Shown piece by piece: positions 27,021 through 34,911 of a stretch of DNA of 64,000 nucleotides (within the stretch, counting starts at the first letter, position 1; each line of letters starts with the position of its first letter). Position numbers and translations under genes: made by a program. The notes under the pieces were generated by a model. The model ran no database searches and had not been told where the DNA came from. It saw nothing but the letters and a program-made list of their open reading frames with translations. Source of the stretch: Schleiferia thermophila (GTDB taxonomy: Bacteria > Bacteroidota > Bacteroidia > Flavobacteriales > Schleiferiaceae). The DNA lies in assembly GCF_003337435.1 (NCBI RefSeq), contig NZ_QPJS01000002.1, forward strand, positions 248,001-312,000. The letters are read 5' to 3'.

Positions 27021-28925
27021 TTATTGAAGTAACTGAATTTTGTGTGTGGAGCCGTCTTTAAGTCTGAGGATATACATACCTGCCTTAAGACCGTGCAGAT
27101 TGATGGCAGACATATTTTCGCGTTTCATCACCATTCGGCCGGTAGCATCATACAGTTCAAAATCCACAATCTTGTTGAAGTGTACGGCATTAAACGTAGG
27201 ATTGGGATGCAGGCGGAAGGGGGCTTCGTCGCTTTCAATTTCAGGAATGTTGATGGTTCCGGTATTTTTAAATCCTGTAATGGCAATGGTAGTTGCTCTC
27301 TGATAGGGATAAACATTTCCGATCGGAGAGGTTGCCTGATCATTGGCCAGAGAGCCACCGGTACCATCAGGGTGTTGATTGTTGATAAAAAGCGTTGACC
27401 CATCTGGAGTGAAAACGCCTCCGGTGAGCTCAGCATCGCGTGTCCCTGTCATCAGGAAAAGTAGATTTGCCGGAGTGGGATTTGGAATGTCAAGGTCGAG
27501 AAGGAATGCCTTTGGGATTTCATAAGGAAAAGCTCCTACAAAATCCGGCACAATTCTACCCAGGTCGGTAGCAATATTGTCCTCTTGCAAGAGTAAATAG
27601 CGCTTATTGCCAAATTGGACAAATTCGATTCCATCAACGGAGTTAAACACAAATCGGCTTTCAGATGGTTTTCCGGGAACTTCAGGACCTCCGAGCAAGT
27701 GAGGTTTCACAGATGGCTCATTTGTCAAGGCATCCTCCAATACCAACACAGCACCAAATGGGTGATGACAAGTAGAATCAGTGGGGATAAAGAAATTGTT
27801 GTCTATCCAGTGTTTGGGTATAGTGGCTCCATTTTGCATAGGAAGTCGCATGGATTGATAGTTGCGACCTGTTTCTGCGAGATAAACTTTTCCTGTGGTT
27901 GGGTCTACTTCAGTCCATTCAATTCTCTGGAAGGCTGTGGCGCCCATGCGTGTAGCAATTTCGGGAGCTTTAATCAAAGAATCAATATGACGGGGAATTT
28001 GCAGCCATTGACCTTTGTATGAGCCCGGGTTTTGCTTAAACACATACAGATTTCCCTTGGAATAGTCTCCTGCAGAATCGGCTACATATTTCCAGATAAA
28101 GGCTCCGTGAGGCAAAGCAGCAGAGGGGACGAAGTCATTGCCGTGAATCAGTGTTCTATTGTCTGGTAAAGCAATGGTACCTTCAAAGGACATTCTGCCG
28201 GCGTGGTATAGCTTACGAACAGCTTTTCTGGTAGAGGGGTCAATCATGGTAAGCCAGCCAAAGTTTTGCCAGGCTTTAATGGTCTGTCCGCCGAATTCAG
28301 GTACATTAGTAGGAATTACAAAATTTCCTTGTCCGTCGTATCCATTGGTGGTGGCTGCCGTATCATGCCAGTTTCTGATTTGCATGTTGGATCTGTAGTT
28401 TGCAAAAATTTCTTCGCCAGTCAGAACCATTCCATTTGGAAGCAGGGCACCTCCACAGTTGGTGGTAGTCCAGCCAACGGGAGAGAAGTCCACTGCCCAG
28501 CAGGTATCTCCACTCGCTGTACGTGTCTGGTCGATCATCCACCCGTTCTGAGGATCTTTGATGACGGGTACGATGGATACTGCACCACCAAAACCCAACT
28601 GAGGTCTTTCGTCTTTTATCACCCGACGTTCGTGGTTGATGACCAATGTCCCTTTTGTGTTTGGACTTGAAGGATCGGGGATGTAGGCCATAAAGTCGTG
28701 TTCTCTTGGTGCTGGTACTGTGGCTGTCACGCCATCCGCTCGCTCAACTTTTACAAAGTTGGAACCTTCGCGGAATATTACTTTGGCATTCAGACCTGCA
28801 CCTATACGCACCTGCACTGATCCGGCTGTATCAATGCCTTGCAGTGGGGTAAAAGGCTGAAAATTTTGGGCTGTACCCTGCAGCCAGGCCATTGCAACGG
28901 CCGTAATGAATAATGCTTTTTTCAT
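27021..28925 (-). CDS. PhoX-like (DUF839) secreted phosphatase-family protein with type IX sorting domain
   Basis: The 634-residue protein has a signal peptide (ending GTAQ), a body with NCGGALLPNGMVLTGEE that parallels the NC-G-TPWG-T-L-CEE metal-site segment of PhoX, and further conserved parts (EWTEVDPTTGKVYLAETGRN; FNSVDGIEFVQFG). The C terminus FRLHPNPTFNAVHFN ... LKAGMYILRLKDG is a type A Por sorting domain. PhoX enzymes are calcium/iron-dependent alkaline phosphatases. No Pho box was recognised upstream. It is followed by a strong terminator and then the peroxidase gene. Catalysis is not certain because many DUF839 members are uncharacterised. Confidence 0.8.
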   Translation of the reverse strand: MKKALFITAVAMAWLQGTAQNFQPFTPLQGIDTAGSVQVRIGAGLNAKVIFREGSNFVKVERADGVTATVPAPREHDFMAYIPDPSSPNTKGTLVINHERRVIKDERPQLGFGGAVSIVPVIKDPQNGWMIDQTRTASGDTCWAVDFSPVGWTTTNCGGALLPNGMVLTGEEIFANYRSNMQIRNWHDTAATTNGYDGQGNFVIPTNVPEFGGQTIKAWQNFGWLTMIDPSTRKAVRKLYHAGRMSFEGTIALPDNRTLIHGNDFVPSAALPHGAFIWKYVADSAGDYSKGNLYVFKQNPGSYKGQWLQIPRHIDSLIKAPEIATRMGATAFQRIEWTEVDPTTGKVYLAETGRNYQSMRLPMQNGATIPKHWIDNNFFIPTDSTCHHPFGAVLVLEDALTNEPSVKPHLLGGPEVPGKPSESRFVFNSVDGIEFVQFGNKRYLLLQEDNIATDLGRIVPDFVGAFPYEIPKAFLLDLDIPNPTPANLLFLMTGTRDAELTGGVFTPDGSTLFINNQHPDGTGGSLANDQATSPIGNVYPYQRATTIAITGFKNTGTINIPEIESDEAPFRLHPNPTFNAVHFNKIVDFELYDATGRMVMKRENMSAINLHGLKAGMYILRLKDGSTHKIQLLQ

Positions 28926-29261
28926 TTGAGGTAGATTTTACGCTGCAAAGGACCTGAACCGCTATTAAGCAAATTTTAATCGGATTTTAACTTTCATTGA
29001 AAAAATTATTAAGCATCGAAACATTTCATTAAAATCGGGTCCGTTTCAGTATTTACAGTTTCAATTAATTTTTAAAAGGTACAGAAAATCAATGCGTTGT
29101 GTTTTAAAAGCAGCTGGAGATGACATCACATTTTCTTAACTTACAAAAAAATCCATTCTAGCTGATTTAGAGTACCATGAAGGGGTTTTTGGTGGAAATA
29201 GGTGTGATTCAAACGAGTTGAATGTTGGAAAAGCTTAACAGGAGATTATCTATCAGCCATT
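28926..29261. other. AT-rich gap between divergent PhoX-like and lnt genes
   Basis: More than 330 bases without a supported gene. A few very short frames (14 codons or fewer) are present and not convincing. A weak GTCCTTTGCAGC, similar to the -7 boxes elsewhere, lies 21 bases upstream of the PhoX-like start on the minus strand. Confidence 0.4.
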
Positions 29262-29269
29262 TACATTTG
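29262..29269 (+). promoter_or_regulatory. -7 promoter element that decides the lnt start
   Basis: TACATTTG matches TAnnTTTG and ends 21 bases before ATG 29291. It lies inside the 23-codon extension that a start at 29222 would add, so the downstream ATG is favoured. No good -33 box was seen. Confidence 0.45.
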
Positions 29270-29290
29270 GTCGCACAAGGATGCAATGCA

Positions 29291-30907
29291 ATGAATACGG
29301 TAAACAAATACTGGCCCTTGGTGGCTACTCCTGCACTGTTGTGGGCTTCCTGGCCTGACAAGGGGTTCCCGCTGCTGGCTCTTGTGGCATTTGTGCCATT
29401 GTTATCGATGTTTGAACATCTCTCTGATGTTCACATGAAGAAAAGACGCGGGCTGAGAGTTTGGTTTTTTTGCTATTTGACTTTTGCATTGTTTAACCTT
29501 TTTGTGACCAGTTGGATTTGGAATGCTCACTGGAGCGGTGTGTTAGCTGTGTGTACCTTCAATGCTGCACTGATGGCACTGGTTTTCCTGATGGCTCATA
29601 AGGTGAGGGTGGTTTTAGGGCATAAAAGAGGCTGGATTGCTTTGGTGGCGTTCTGGTTGGCCTTTGAAAATTTTCATCAGGACTGGGAGATGAGTTGGCC
29701 ATGGCTCACTCTGGGCAATGCATTTGCTCATTATCCTCAGTGGGTTCAGTGGTATGAATACACTAGTGTATCCGGAGGTACTCTTTGGATTTTAATCGTA
29801 AATATTTTGATATACAACACCTTGAAAAAATACCTTGAAAAATCAGAACCTTTTTCAAAAATGGCTTTCCGGTATATTGGCATAGTGCTCTGGGTGACCC
29901 TGCCAATCGCCTTTAGCCTTTTTCGATACAACAGATATGTTGATAATCCCGCAGACAGTACCGAAGTGGTAATTGTGCAGCCCAATTTTGACGCATATAC
30001 GGAAAAATTTGATATTCCACAAACCTTTCAAATTCAAAAATTCATTTCGCTGGCTGAAACGGTGATGGATATGAACACGGAGCTCGTCATTGGTCCTGAG
30101 ACCATGCTGCCGGAATTGATCGAGGAGTCAGCCGCGGGCTACCATCCTGACTATCAAATGTTGTTTGCCTTCAAAGAAAACTATCCGCGTCTGAATCTTT
30201 TGCTCGGAGCATCTACCTATCAGAGCTATGTAGATCCGGCCAAAGTAACGCCTACCGCAAGAAAATATGCCAATGCCGAGGCATGGTTTGATGTCTACAA
30301 TGCCGCAGCTTATTTCAGTACGGATGCACAACCTGAATTTTATCACAAGTCTAAGTTGGTTGTGGGGGTGGAGCATTTTCCTTTTTCCACGGTACTCAAG
30401 CCACTTTTGGGCAGAGCTGTAGGCGATTTTGGAGGTACTACCGGAACTCATGGGATTCAGAAAGAGCGCACGGTATTTTTTCACTCCGTCACTGGCCACG
30501 GCACCTCTGCAATTATATGTTTTGAATCCGTTTTTCCGGAATTTGTCAGCAAGTTTGTTCGCAATGGGGCTGATTTTCTTTGCATCATTACCAACGATGA
30601 TTGGTGGGGAAATACCGCAGGCCATCGCCAGCACCTTCACTATGCCAGGCTACGAGCAGTGGAAAATCGACGCTGGATAGCCCGAAGTGCCAATACAGGC
30701 ATCTCTGCAGTTATCAATGCAAGGGGGGATATTCTGCAGTCAATACCCTATAAACAAGAAGGAGCCCTTCGTGCCGAAATACCGATATTGAAAGAGAAAA
30801 CTTTTTTCACCTCTTCAGGCGACATTATTTCCAGGCTTGCCTGGTTTATTGGAGTTTTTCTCGCGTTGTATACCGTAGCTTTTCGGCTAAGGAAGAAAAA
30901 ACTTTGA
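29291..30907 (+). CDS. lnt: Apolipoprotein N-acyltransferase
   Basis: From ATG 29291 the product is 538 residues: several N-terminal membrane helices, a nitrilase-like periplasmic domain and a last helix. The catalytic triad is visible as Glu270 in GPETMLPE, Lys353 in YHKSKLV and Cys410 in ICFESVFPE, with WGNTAGHRQH downstream. Lnt transfers an acyl chain to the amino group of the lipid-modified Cys of lipoproteins, the last step of their maturation in the inner membrane. The 5' end is set by a promoter-like element at 29262. Lipoproteins made in this window (1-4.4 kb) would be substrates. Confidence 0.93.
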   Translation: MNTVNKYWPLVATPALLWASWPDKGFPLLALVAFVPLLSMFEHLSDVHMKKRRGLRVWFFCYLTFALFNLFVTSWIWNAHWSGVLAVCTFNAALMALVFLMAHKVRVVLGHKRGWIALVAFWLAFENFHQDWEMSWPWLTLGNAFAHYPQWVQWYEYTSVSGGTLWILIVNILIYNTLKKYLEKSEPFSKMAFRYIGIVLWVTLPIAFSLFRYNRYVDNPADSTEVVIVQPNFDAYTEKFDIPQTFQIQKFISLAETVMDMNTELVIGPETMLPELIEESAAGYHPDYQMLFAFKENYPRLNLLLGASTYQSYVDPAKVTPTARKYANAEAWFDVYNAAAYFSTDAQPEFYHKSKLVVGVEHFPFSTVLKPLLGRAVGDFGGTTGTHGIQKERTVFFHSVTGHGTSAIICFESVFPEFVSKFVRNGADFLCIITNDDWWGNTAGHRQHLHYARLRAVENRRWIARSANTGISAVINARGDILQSIPYKQEGALRAEIPILKEKTFFTSSGDIISRLAWFIGVFLALYTVAFRLRKKKL

Positions 30908-30966
30908 ACGTTCATTTATTGAACCAAGGTAAAGCTCTTTTGTTACTGCAATAAATCGTTGATTTG

Positions 30967-31554
30967 ATGTATCAAAAAATCAGGCTGTTTCCGTTGAGAT
31001 TGTTTCTTCTGCCGGGCGAAACAGCAGAGCTGCACATCTTTGAAGAGCGCTATAAGCAACTGCTAAAAGATGTAATGCGGGAAGAACGTCAGTTTGGGAT
31101 AGTGCTTGCCAGCCCAATAAACACCAGAAATATGGGTTCAATGGTAGAAATCATCGACATTACAAAAGAATATCCCAATGGTGAAGCTGATGTGATCGTC
31201 AAGTGTAAGGAGTTGTTTGTGTTGAAGAAATTTTTTACCGAGTTTGAAGTCGGAAAAAGCTATGCAGGAGCCATTGTTGAAGATTTTTCCTTTAAAGATT
31301 TTTTGTGTCCAGATGTTTTGATTACAGAGTTTATTGAGTATAACTATATTAGGGAAGAGACAAAAATTCTTTCCGATAGATTAACTATTAATCAGTTGGC
31401 TTTGAAATTACCAATGAGCGAAGCCGAAAAGATTGAGTTTCTGAAATGCGAGACTTTTGAACAAAAAGTAGGATTTCTCAAAAGTTTTATTCGGTTTCTT
31501 TCAATATTAGAAGAACAGGAAAAGAGGACATATTTTTCCTTGTACCTCAACTAG
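30967..31554 (+). CDS. LON N-terminal (substrate-binding) domain protein
   Basis: The 195-residue protein is the LON substrate-binding domain alone: LRLFLLPGETAELHIFEERYKQLL, FGIVLASP and the later helical bundle with LPMSEAEKIEFLKCETFEQKVGFL. It lacks the AAA and protease domains of Lon. Such free-standing proteins are widespread but their function is unclear; a role in protein quality control is possible. ATG 30967 is used rather than a TTG one codon upstream. It lies 59 bases after lnt and before a bidirectional terminator. Confidence 0.85.
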   Translation: MYQKIRLFPLRLFLLPGETAELHIFEERYKQLLKDVMREERQFGIVLASPINTRNMGSMVEIIDITKEYPNGEADVIVKCKELFVLKKFFTEFEVGKSYAGAIVEDFSFKDFLCPDVLITEFIEYNYIREETKILSDRLTINQLALKLPMSEAEKIEFLKCETFEQKVGFLKSFIRFLSILEEQEKRTYFSLYLN

Positions 31555-31601
31555 TAGCGTTTGGGATTGCAATACTCTGCCTAAAGAAATGAAATTTGCT
31601 T

Positions 31602-31631
31602 AAAAAAAAAGATTGCCAGTTGGCAATCCTT
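31602..31631. terminator. Bidirectional terminator between the LON-domain gene and tRNA-Asn
   Basis: GATTGCC (31611-31617) and GGCAATC (31622-31628) form a perfect stem with an AGTT loop. Nine A bases precede it on the plus strand (a T-run for the minus-strand tRNA transcript), and a CTTTT run follows it for the plus-strand gene. Confidence 0.85.
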
Positions 31632-31641
31632 TTATCTGTAG

Positions 31642-31715
31642 CTCCCCCTCCAGGGCTTGAACCTGGGACCCCCTGATTAACAGTCAGGTGCTCTAACCAA
31701 CTGAGCTAAGGAGGA
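31642..31715 (-). tRNA. tRNA-Asn (anticodon GTT)
   Basis: The minus strand folds into a cloverleaf of 74 bases: acceptor TCCTCCT/AGGGGGA, D stem GCTC/GAGC with AGTTGGTTA loop, anticodon stem CCTGA/TCAGG with loop CTGTTAA (anticodon GTT), and T stem CCAGG/CCTGG with TTCAAGC loop. The CCA end is not encoded. A matching promoter lies upstream and a terminator downstream, so it is a single-gene unit. Confidence 0.95.
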
Positions 31716-31737
31716 ATGTTTTTTGTTTTTCGGGCTG

Positions 31738-31769
31738 CAAATGTATGTGAGTTTTACATACATTTACAA
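31738..31769 (-). promoter_or_regulatory. Promoter of tRNA-Asn
   Basis: On the minus strand TTG (31769-31767) is followed after 21 bases by TACATTTGCAGC (-7 box at 31745-31738), 22 bases before the tRNA. This is the best -33/-7 match in the window. Confidence 0.7.
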
Positions 31770-31871
31770 GACCTGGGCAAAAAATTTATTCTTCAAAAAA
31801 ATAAAAACAGTCTTTTATCAATTTCCTCTAAGGAATGAAATTGCACTACTCACATTTGTCACAAATATCAG

Positions 31872-32861
31872 ATGGATATGGAAGTTGTGCTTCGAGGGAT
31901 TACCTTTGGTTATCAGCCTGAACGATTACTTTTTGACGGATTAAATGCAGAATTTGAAAGCAATAAGACACATGTGCTTCTTGGTAAAAGCGGCAGTGGA
32001 AAATCCACTTTACTAAAAATACTCTCCGGAGATCTCAACCCACAAGCAGGAACCATCAGCAGTGATGGACAACCCTGGCATCAATCCGAAGACAGCGTTC
32101 TACCTGGATACCGACATGTAGCATTTCTGAATCAGGAATTTGATCTTCTTCCTTTTTGTACCACAAAAGAAAACATACGTAGAAGGTTGAGTGGTTACAG
32201 CCCGGAAGAAGAGGAGGAAATCATCAGGGATGTGTCCATAAAGCTCGATATCAAAAACATTTTGAACCGCCGTGCCACTGATATCTCAGGTGGTCAAAAG
32301 CAACGGGTAGCTTTTGCAGCAGCCCTAGCTAGAAGGCCTAAAATCCTTTTATTGGATGAGCCCCTGAGTAATCAGGATTTTGAAAATGCTGAAAACATAA
32401 AAGATATATTACAATATTTACGTGGTCGTAAAACTTTGATCATTACGGCTCACGAAGAAAGCGAAGCACTGGGAAGGGCAGATGCTATACATATCCTGGA
32501 CAATGGATGTATCCTGCAGAAAGACACCCCGGAAAGATTGTTTGAACATCCAAAAAATGAATTATGTGCTTCTCTGCTGGGATATTACAACAAATTGCCC
32601 AAAGACTGGATTGAAATTAACTTTAAAGTACAAATACCTGAAAACGGAGACGAATACTTGTTTACCCGCCCACATCATTGGGTATTAAACAAGACGTTTG
32701 GCCTGCCTTGCCATATCATGCGTAGTGAGTACCAGGGCATGTATCACATGGTGTTGGTTGAGGTGGATAGTTTTTATCTTTATGTCTTTTATCCAGGCAC
32801 CCGATTTGAACCTCAAGACCGATGGAAGGTAGCTTATCAGGGTTTTAAAAGATCATTGTGA
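31872..32861 (+). CDS. ABC transporter ATP-binding protein without a nearby permease
   Basis: The 329-residue protein is an ABC ATPase: Walker A GKSGSGKST (residues about 38-46), Q-loop, signature DISGGQKQRVAFA, Walker B ILLLDEPLSN, and the H-loop TAHEES. A C-terminal part of about 100 residues follows (YLFTRPHHWVLN ... FYLYVFYPGTRF), resembling the TOBE-like regulatory region of importer ATPases such as those for iron, sulfate or spermidine. No permease or binding protein lies beside it, so it may serve a transporter encoded elsewhere. It ends in a nine-base antisense overlap with the NTF2-like gene. Confidence 0.85.
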   Translation: MDMEVVLRGITFGYQPERLLFDGLNAEFESNKTHVLLGKSGSGKSTLLKILSGDLNPQAGTISSDGQPWHQSEDSVLPGYRHVAFLNQEFDLLPFCTTKENIRRRLSGYSPEEEEEIIRDVSIKLDIKNILNRRATDISGGQKQRVAFAAALARRPKILLLDEPLSNQDFENAENIKDILQYLRGRKTLIITAHEESEALGRADAIHILDNGCILQKDTPERLFEHPKNELCASLLGYYNKLPKDWIEINFKVQIPENGDEYLFTRPHHWVLNKTFGLPCHIMRSEYQGMYHMVLVEVDSFYLYVFYPGTRFEPQDRWKVAYQGFKRSL

Positions 32862-33290
32862 AGGTTGAAATCGCTCTGATTTTCTGTAAATTAAGACCCA
32901 ACCTTTGCTCGTTTTCAGATAGTGCTCCTCATATATAAGCGGGATGCTCAGTTCATTGCCTCTGAGCGTAACATCGAAACTTCCTTTGCCTTTTACAATT
33001 GCATTTCTCCTACTTTTTCGTATGGTGCTGTTTTCTATTGACACATTTCGGTAAATCAATATACCATCTTGGATGTTTTGGAGGATTTCGTCTTTAGTTT
33101 CAATCCAGCCATTGGAGTGAATGTATCGTACATCTTGGTGCAACAGCATGGCCAATGAGTCTGTCTGTCGCTCTTCCATCCACCTAAACTTGGCCAGATG
33201 CAGGTATTCAACCGGGAGGTCGACCTGCGCAAAAGCAGTTACCGGCAAGTAAACAACTATAAGTAGGAATTTAATGCCTGAGCTTTTCAT
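32853..33290 (-). CDS. Secreted NTF2-like (DUF4440-type) protein
   Basis: From ATG 33290 the product is 145 residues with a signal peptide (MKSSGIKFLLIVVYLPVTAFAQ) and an NTF2-like fold of the DUF4440 kind: ERQTDSLAMLLHQDVRYIHSNGWIETKDEILQNI and the final GWVLIYRKSERF. Such domains bind small molecules; some are enzymes, but no catalytic set can be named. The longer start at 33410 would add 40 basic residues that overlap the MazG-like gene out of frame, so the signal-peptide start is preferred. The two genes overlap by 20 bases and are probably co-transcribed. Confidence 0.75.
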   Translation of the reverse strand: MKSSGIKFLLIVVYLPVTAFAQVDLPVEYLHLAKFRWMEERQTDSLAMLLHQDVRYIHSNGWIETKDEILQNIQDGILIYRNVSIENSTIRKSRRNAIVKGKGSFDVTLRGNELSIPLIYEEHYLKTSKGWVLIYRKSERFQPSQ

Positions 33291-33612
33291 TGCTGTGATG
33301 ACGATGGTGGTCTCTTTGTGTTTTTTTGTCCATTCTTCTTTCGAAAGCAGCCTGAAGGTCAGTTTCGGTCTGATTGGCAAGGCACAGCACCACAAAGAGT
33401 ACATCGGCAAGCTCTTCGCCTAAGTCTTTTTGCTTGTCGGATTCTTTTTCGCTTTGCTCGCCATATCTGCGGGCAATGATTCGTGCAACCTCACCTACTT
33501 CCTCGGTCAGCTGAGCCAAATTGGTCAACTCATTAAAATATCGGACTCCGTGAGTCTGAATCCATTGGTCCACAACCTTTTGCAGGTGTGTGATGGGTTT
33601 GTCTTGCTGCAT
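33271..33612 (-). CDS. MazG-like nucleotide pyrophosphohydrolase
   Basis: A 113-residue single-domain MazG protein. It has the EEVGEVARII segment and the GEELADVLFVV segment that supply the EExxE...ExxD magnesium-binding set of the all-alpha NTP pyrophosphatases. These enzymes hydrolyse nucleoside triphosphates (including damaged ones) to monophosphate and pyrophosphate in the cytoplasm. The C terminus is rich in His and Arg (RDHHRHH). It overlaps the start of the NTF2-like gene by 20 bases. Confidence 0.85.
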   Translation of the reverse strand: MQQDKPITHLQKVVDQWIQTHGVRYFNELTNLAQLTEEVGEVARIIARRYGEQSEKESDKQKDLGEELADVLFVVLCLANQTETDLQAAFERRMDKKTQRDHHRHHSNEKLRH

Positions 33613-33713
33613 TTGTATTGAAAAATTTTATTGGACTGCATGCCTTTGGAAACCATCGGTGAGGAGAGCTATTCGATAACCACATTGGTTACCTCCACAC
33701 GAGAATCGCTCAT

Positions 33714-34904
33714 TTATTTCTTTTTTGTATTGAAATTAAACGCCAATGAAAATCTAAGTGTATTTTCAAGCGGGCTTCGTACAATGGCTGATTGCGGAAT
33801 CAGATATGAAAAATCAAAAGAAAGAGCTGAGTATCGGATACCAAGACCGATAGTAAAATACTTTCTCCCTCCCTTTGATTCATGTTCAAACTGGTATCCT
33901 CCTCGTATAGCAAACGTATTGTCGTAGACAAATTCTACTCCAGTATTGAGGATAAATTCTCTCAATTCTTCACTGAATCCTCCAGGTGCGTCGTTAAACG
34001 ATTGGAATATGCCTCTGATTACGCTTACATCGTCGTCTTTGCCAGCGATGATGCTGTCGTTTATATCTCGTATGGGAGGTGTGGGTACAAGTAATTTGTT
34101 AACCTCCAGGTGAAAGCGAAGCTCATTGTACTGGTCCAGACTCCAGAGAAATCCACCTCCCAGGCGCATATTGGTGGGGATAAAATCAGCTCTGCCGGTT
34201 TCGGTGTAGCGTATTTTATTTCCTATGTTGGAAATGTTAAATCCAGCCGTGAAGCGTCCGGATTGTCCTCCTTCCATCGGAATTTCATTGCCGATGTAGT
34301 ACGCTGAAATGTCAGCGGAAAAGGCTTGTCCGGCTTGGGTCTGAATGCCACCTACTAGTTGCTGACCCTGGGTGAGATTGGAATAAATATATCGAAGTGC
34401 TATGGCTCCTGACAGGTTCTCACTGAATTTCAGAGAGTATCCGGCATCGATGGCAAATTCATTGGGCTCTGCAAGAAAGAGGTTGTTGTTTTGGTCGTCT
34501 GTAAATTGGATTTCTCCAAGCGTAAAATATCTGAAACCTATTCCAAATGCCTGGGTCGGGCTGATTTTTTGGTTGTAAGTGACGTAGGTCATGTTGATAT
34601 CGGGTACCAATCTGCTTAGCAACGGATTGTAAGAGACGCTCAGAATCTGGTCGTTGTCTTCCAGAAAAGCGAGTTTAGCCGGGTTCCAGTACATTGAAAA
34701 GGGATCAACAGTGGTGGATACACCCACATCGCCCATAGCTCCGCTGCGCGAATCTGGTGAAATGATCAGAAAGGGTACGCTGGTAGTCACTACTCTGCGG
34801 TCAAAACCCTGGGGGCGCGGTTGCTGAGCTACAGCCTGAAACACCCCTAAAGCAGCGACTAAAAGCGGTAGAGGATTTGAAAAAAATTTAATTGTGTTTT
34901 TCAT
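33714..34904 (-). CDS. porV: Type IX secretion outer-membrane shuttle protein PorV
   Basis: From ATG 34904 the product is 396 residues: signal peptide, the conserved N-terminal SRSGAMGDVGVSTTVDPFSMYWNPAKLAF segment of PorV/PorQ/FadL-like proteins, and a 14-strand-type barrel. PorV carries exported cargo from the translocon to the attachment complex with the sortase PorU. It starts seven bases after porU, so the two form an operon. The longer start at 34958 would run back into porU and is not needed. Confidence 0.93.
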   Translation of the reverse strand: MKNTIKFFSNPLPLLVAALGVFQAVAQQPRPQGFDRRVVTTSVPFLIISPDSRSGAMGDVGVSTTVDPFSMYWNPAKLAFLEDNDQILSVSYNPLLSRLVPDINMTYVTYNQKISPTQAFGIGFRYFTLGEIQFTDDQNNNLFLAEPNEFAIDAGYSLKFSENLSGAIALRYIYSNLTQGQQLVGGIQTQAGQAFSADISAYYIGNEIPMEGGQSGRFTAGFNISNIGNKIRYTETGRADFIPTNMRLGGGFLWSLDQYNELRFHLEVNKLLVPTPPIRDINDSIIAGKDDDVSVIRGIFQSFNDAPGGFSEELREFILNTGVEFVYDNTFAIRGGYQFEHESKGGRKYFTIGLGIRYSALSFDFSYLIPQSAIVRSPLENTLRFSLAFNFNTKKK

Positions 34905-34911
34905 ATTGCCA

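Noticed and set aside
29177-29221. 14-codon frame before lnt
   Set aside because: No conservation that I can judge and no family features; treated as chance.
33613-33713. Tiny 14-codon frame between porV and the MazG-like gene
   Set aside because: Too short, no signature, no regulatory support.
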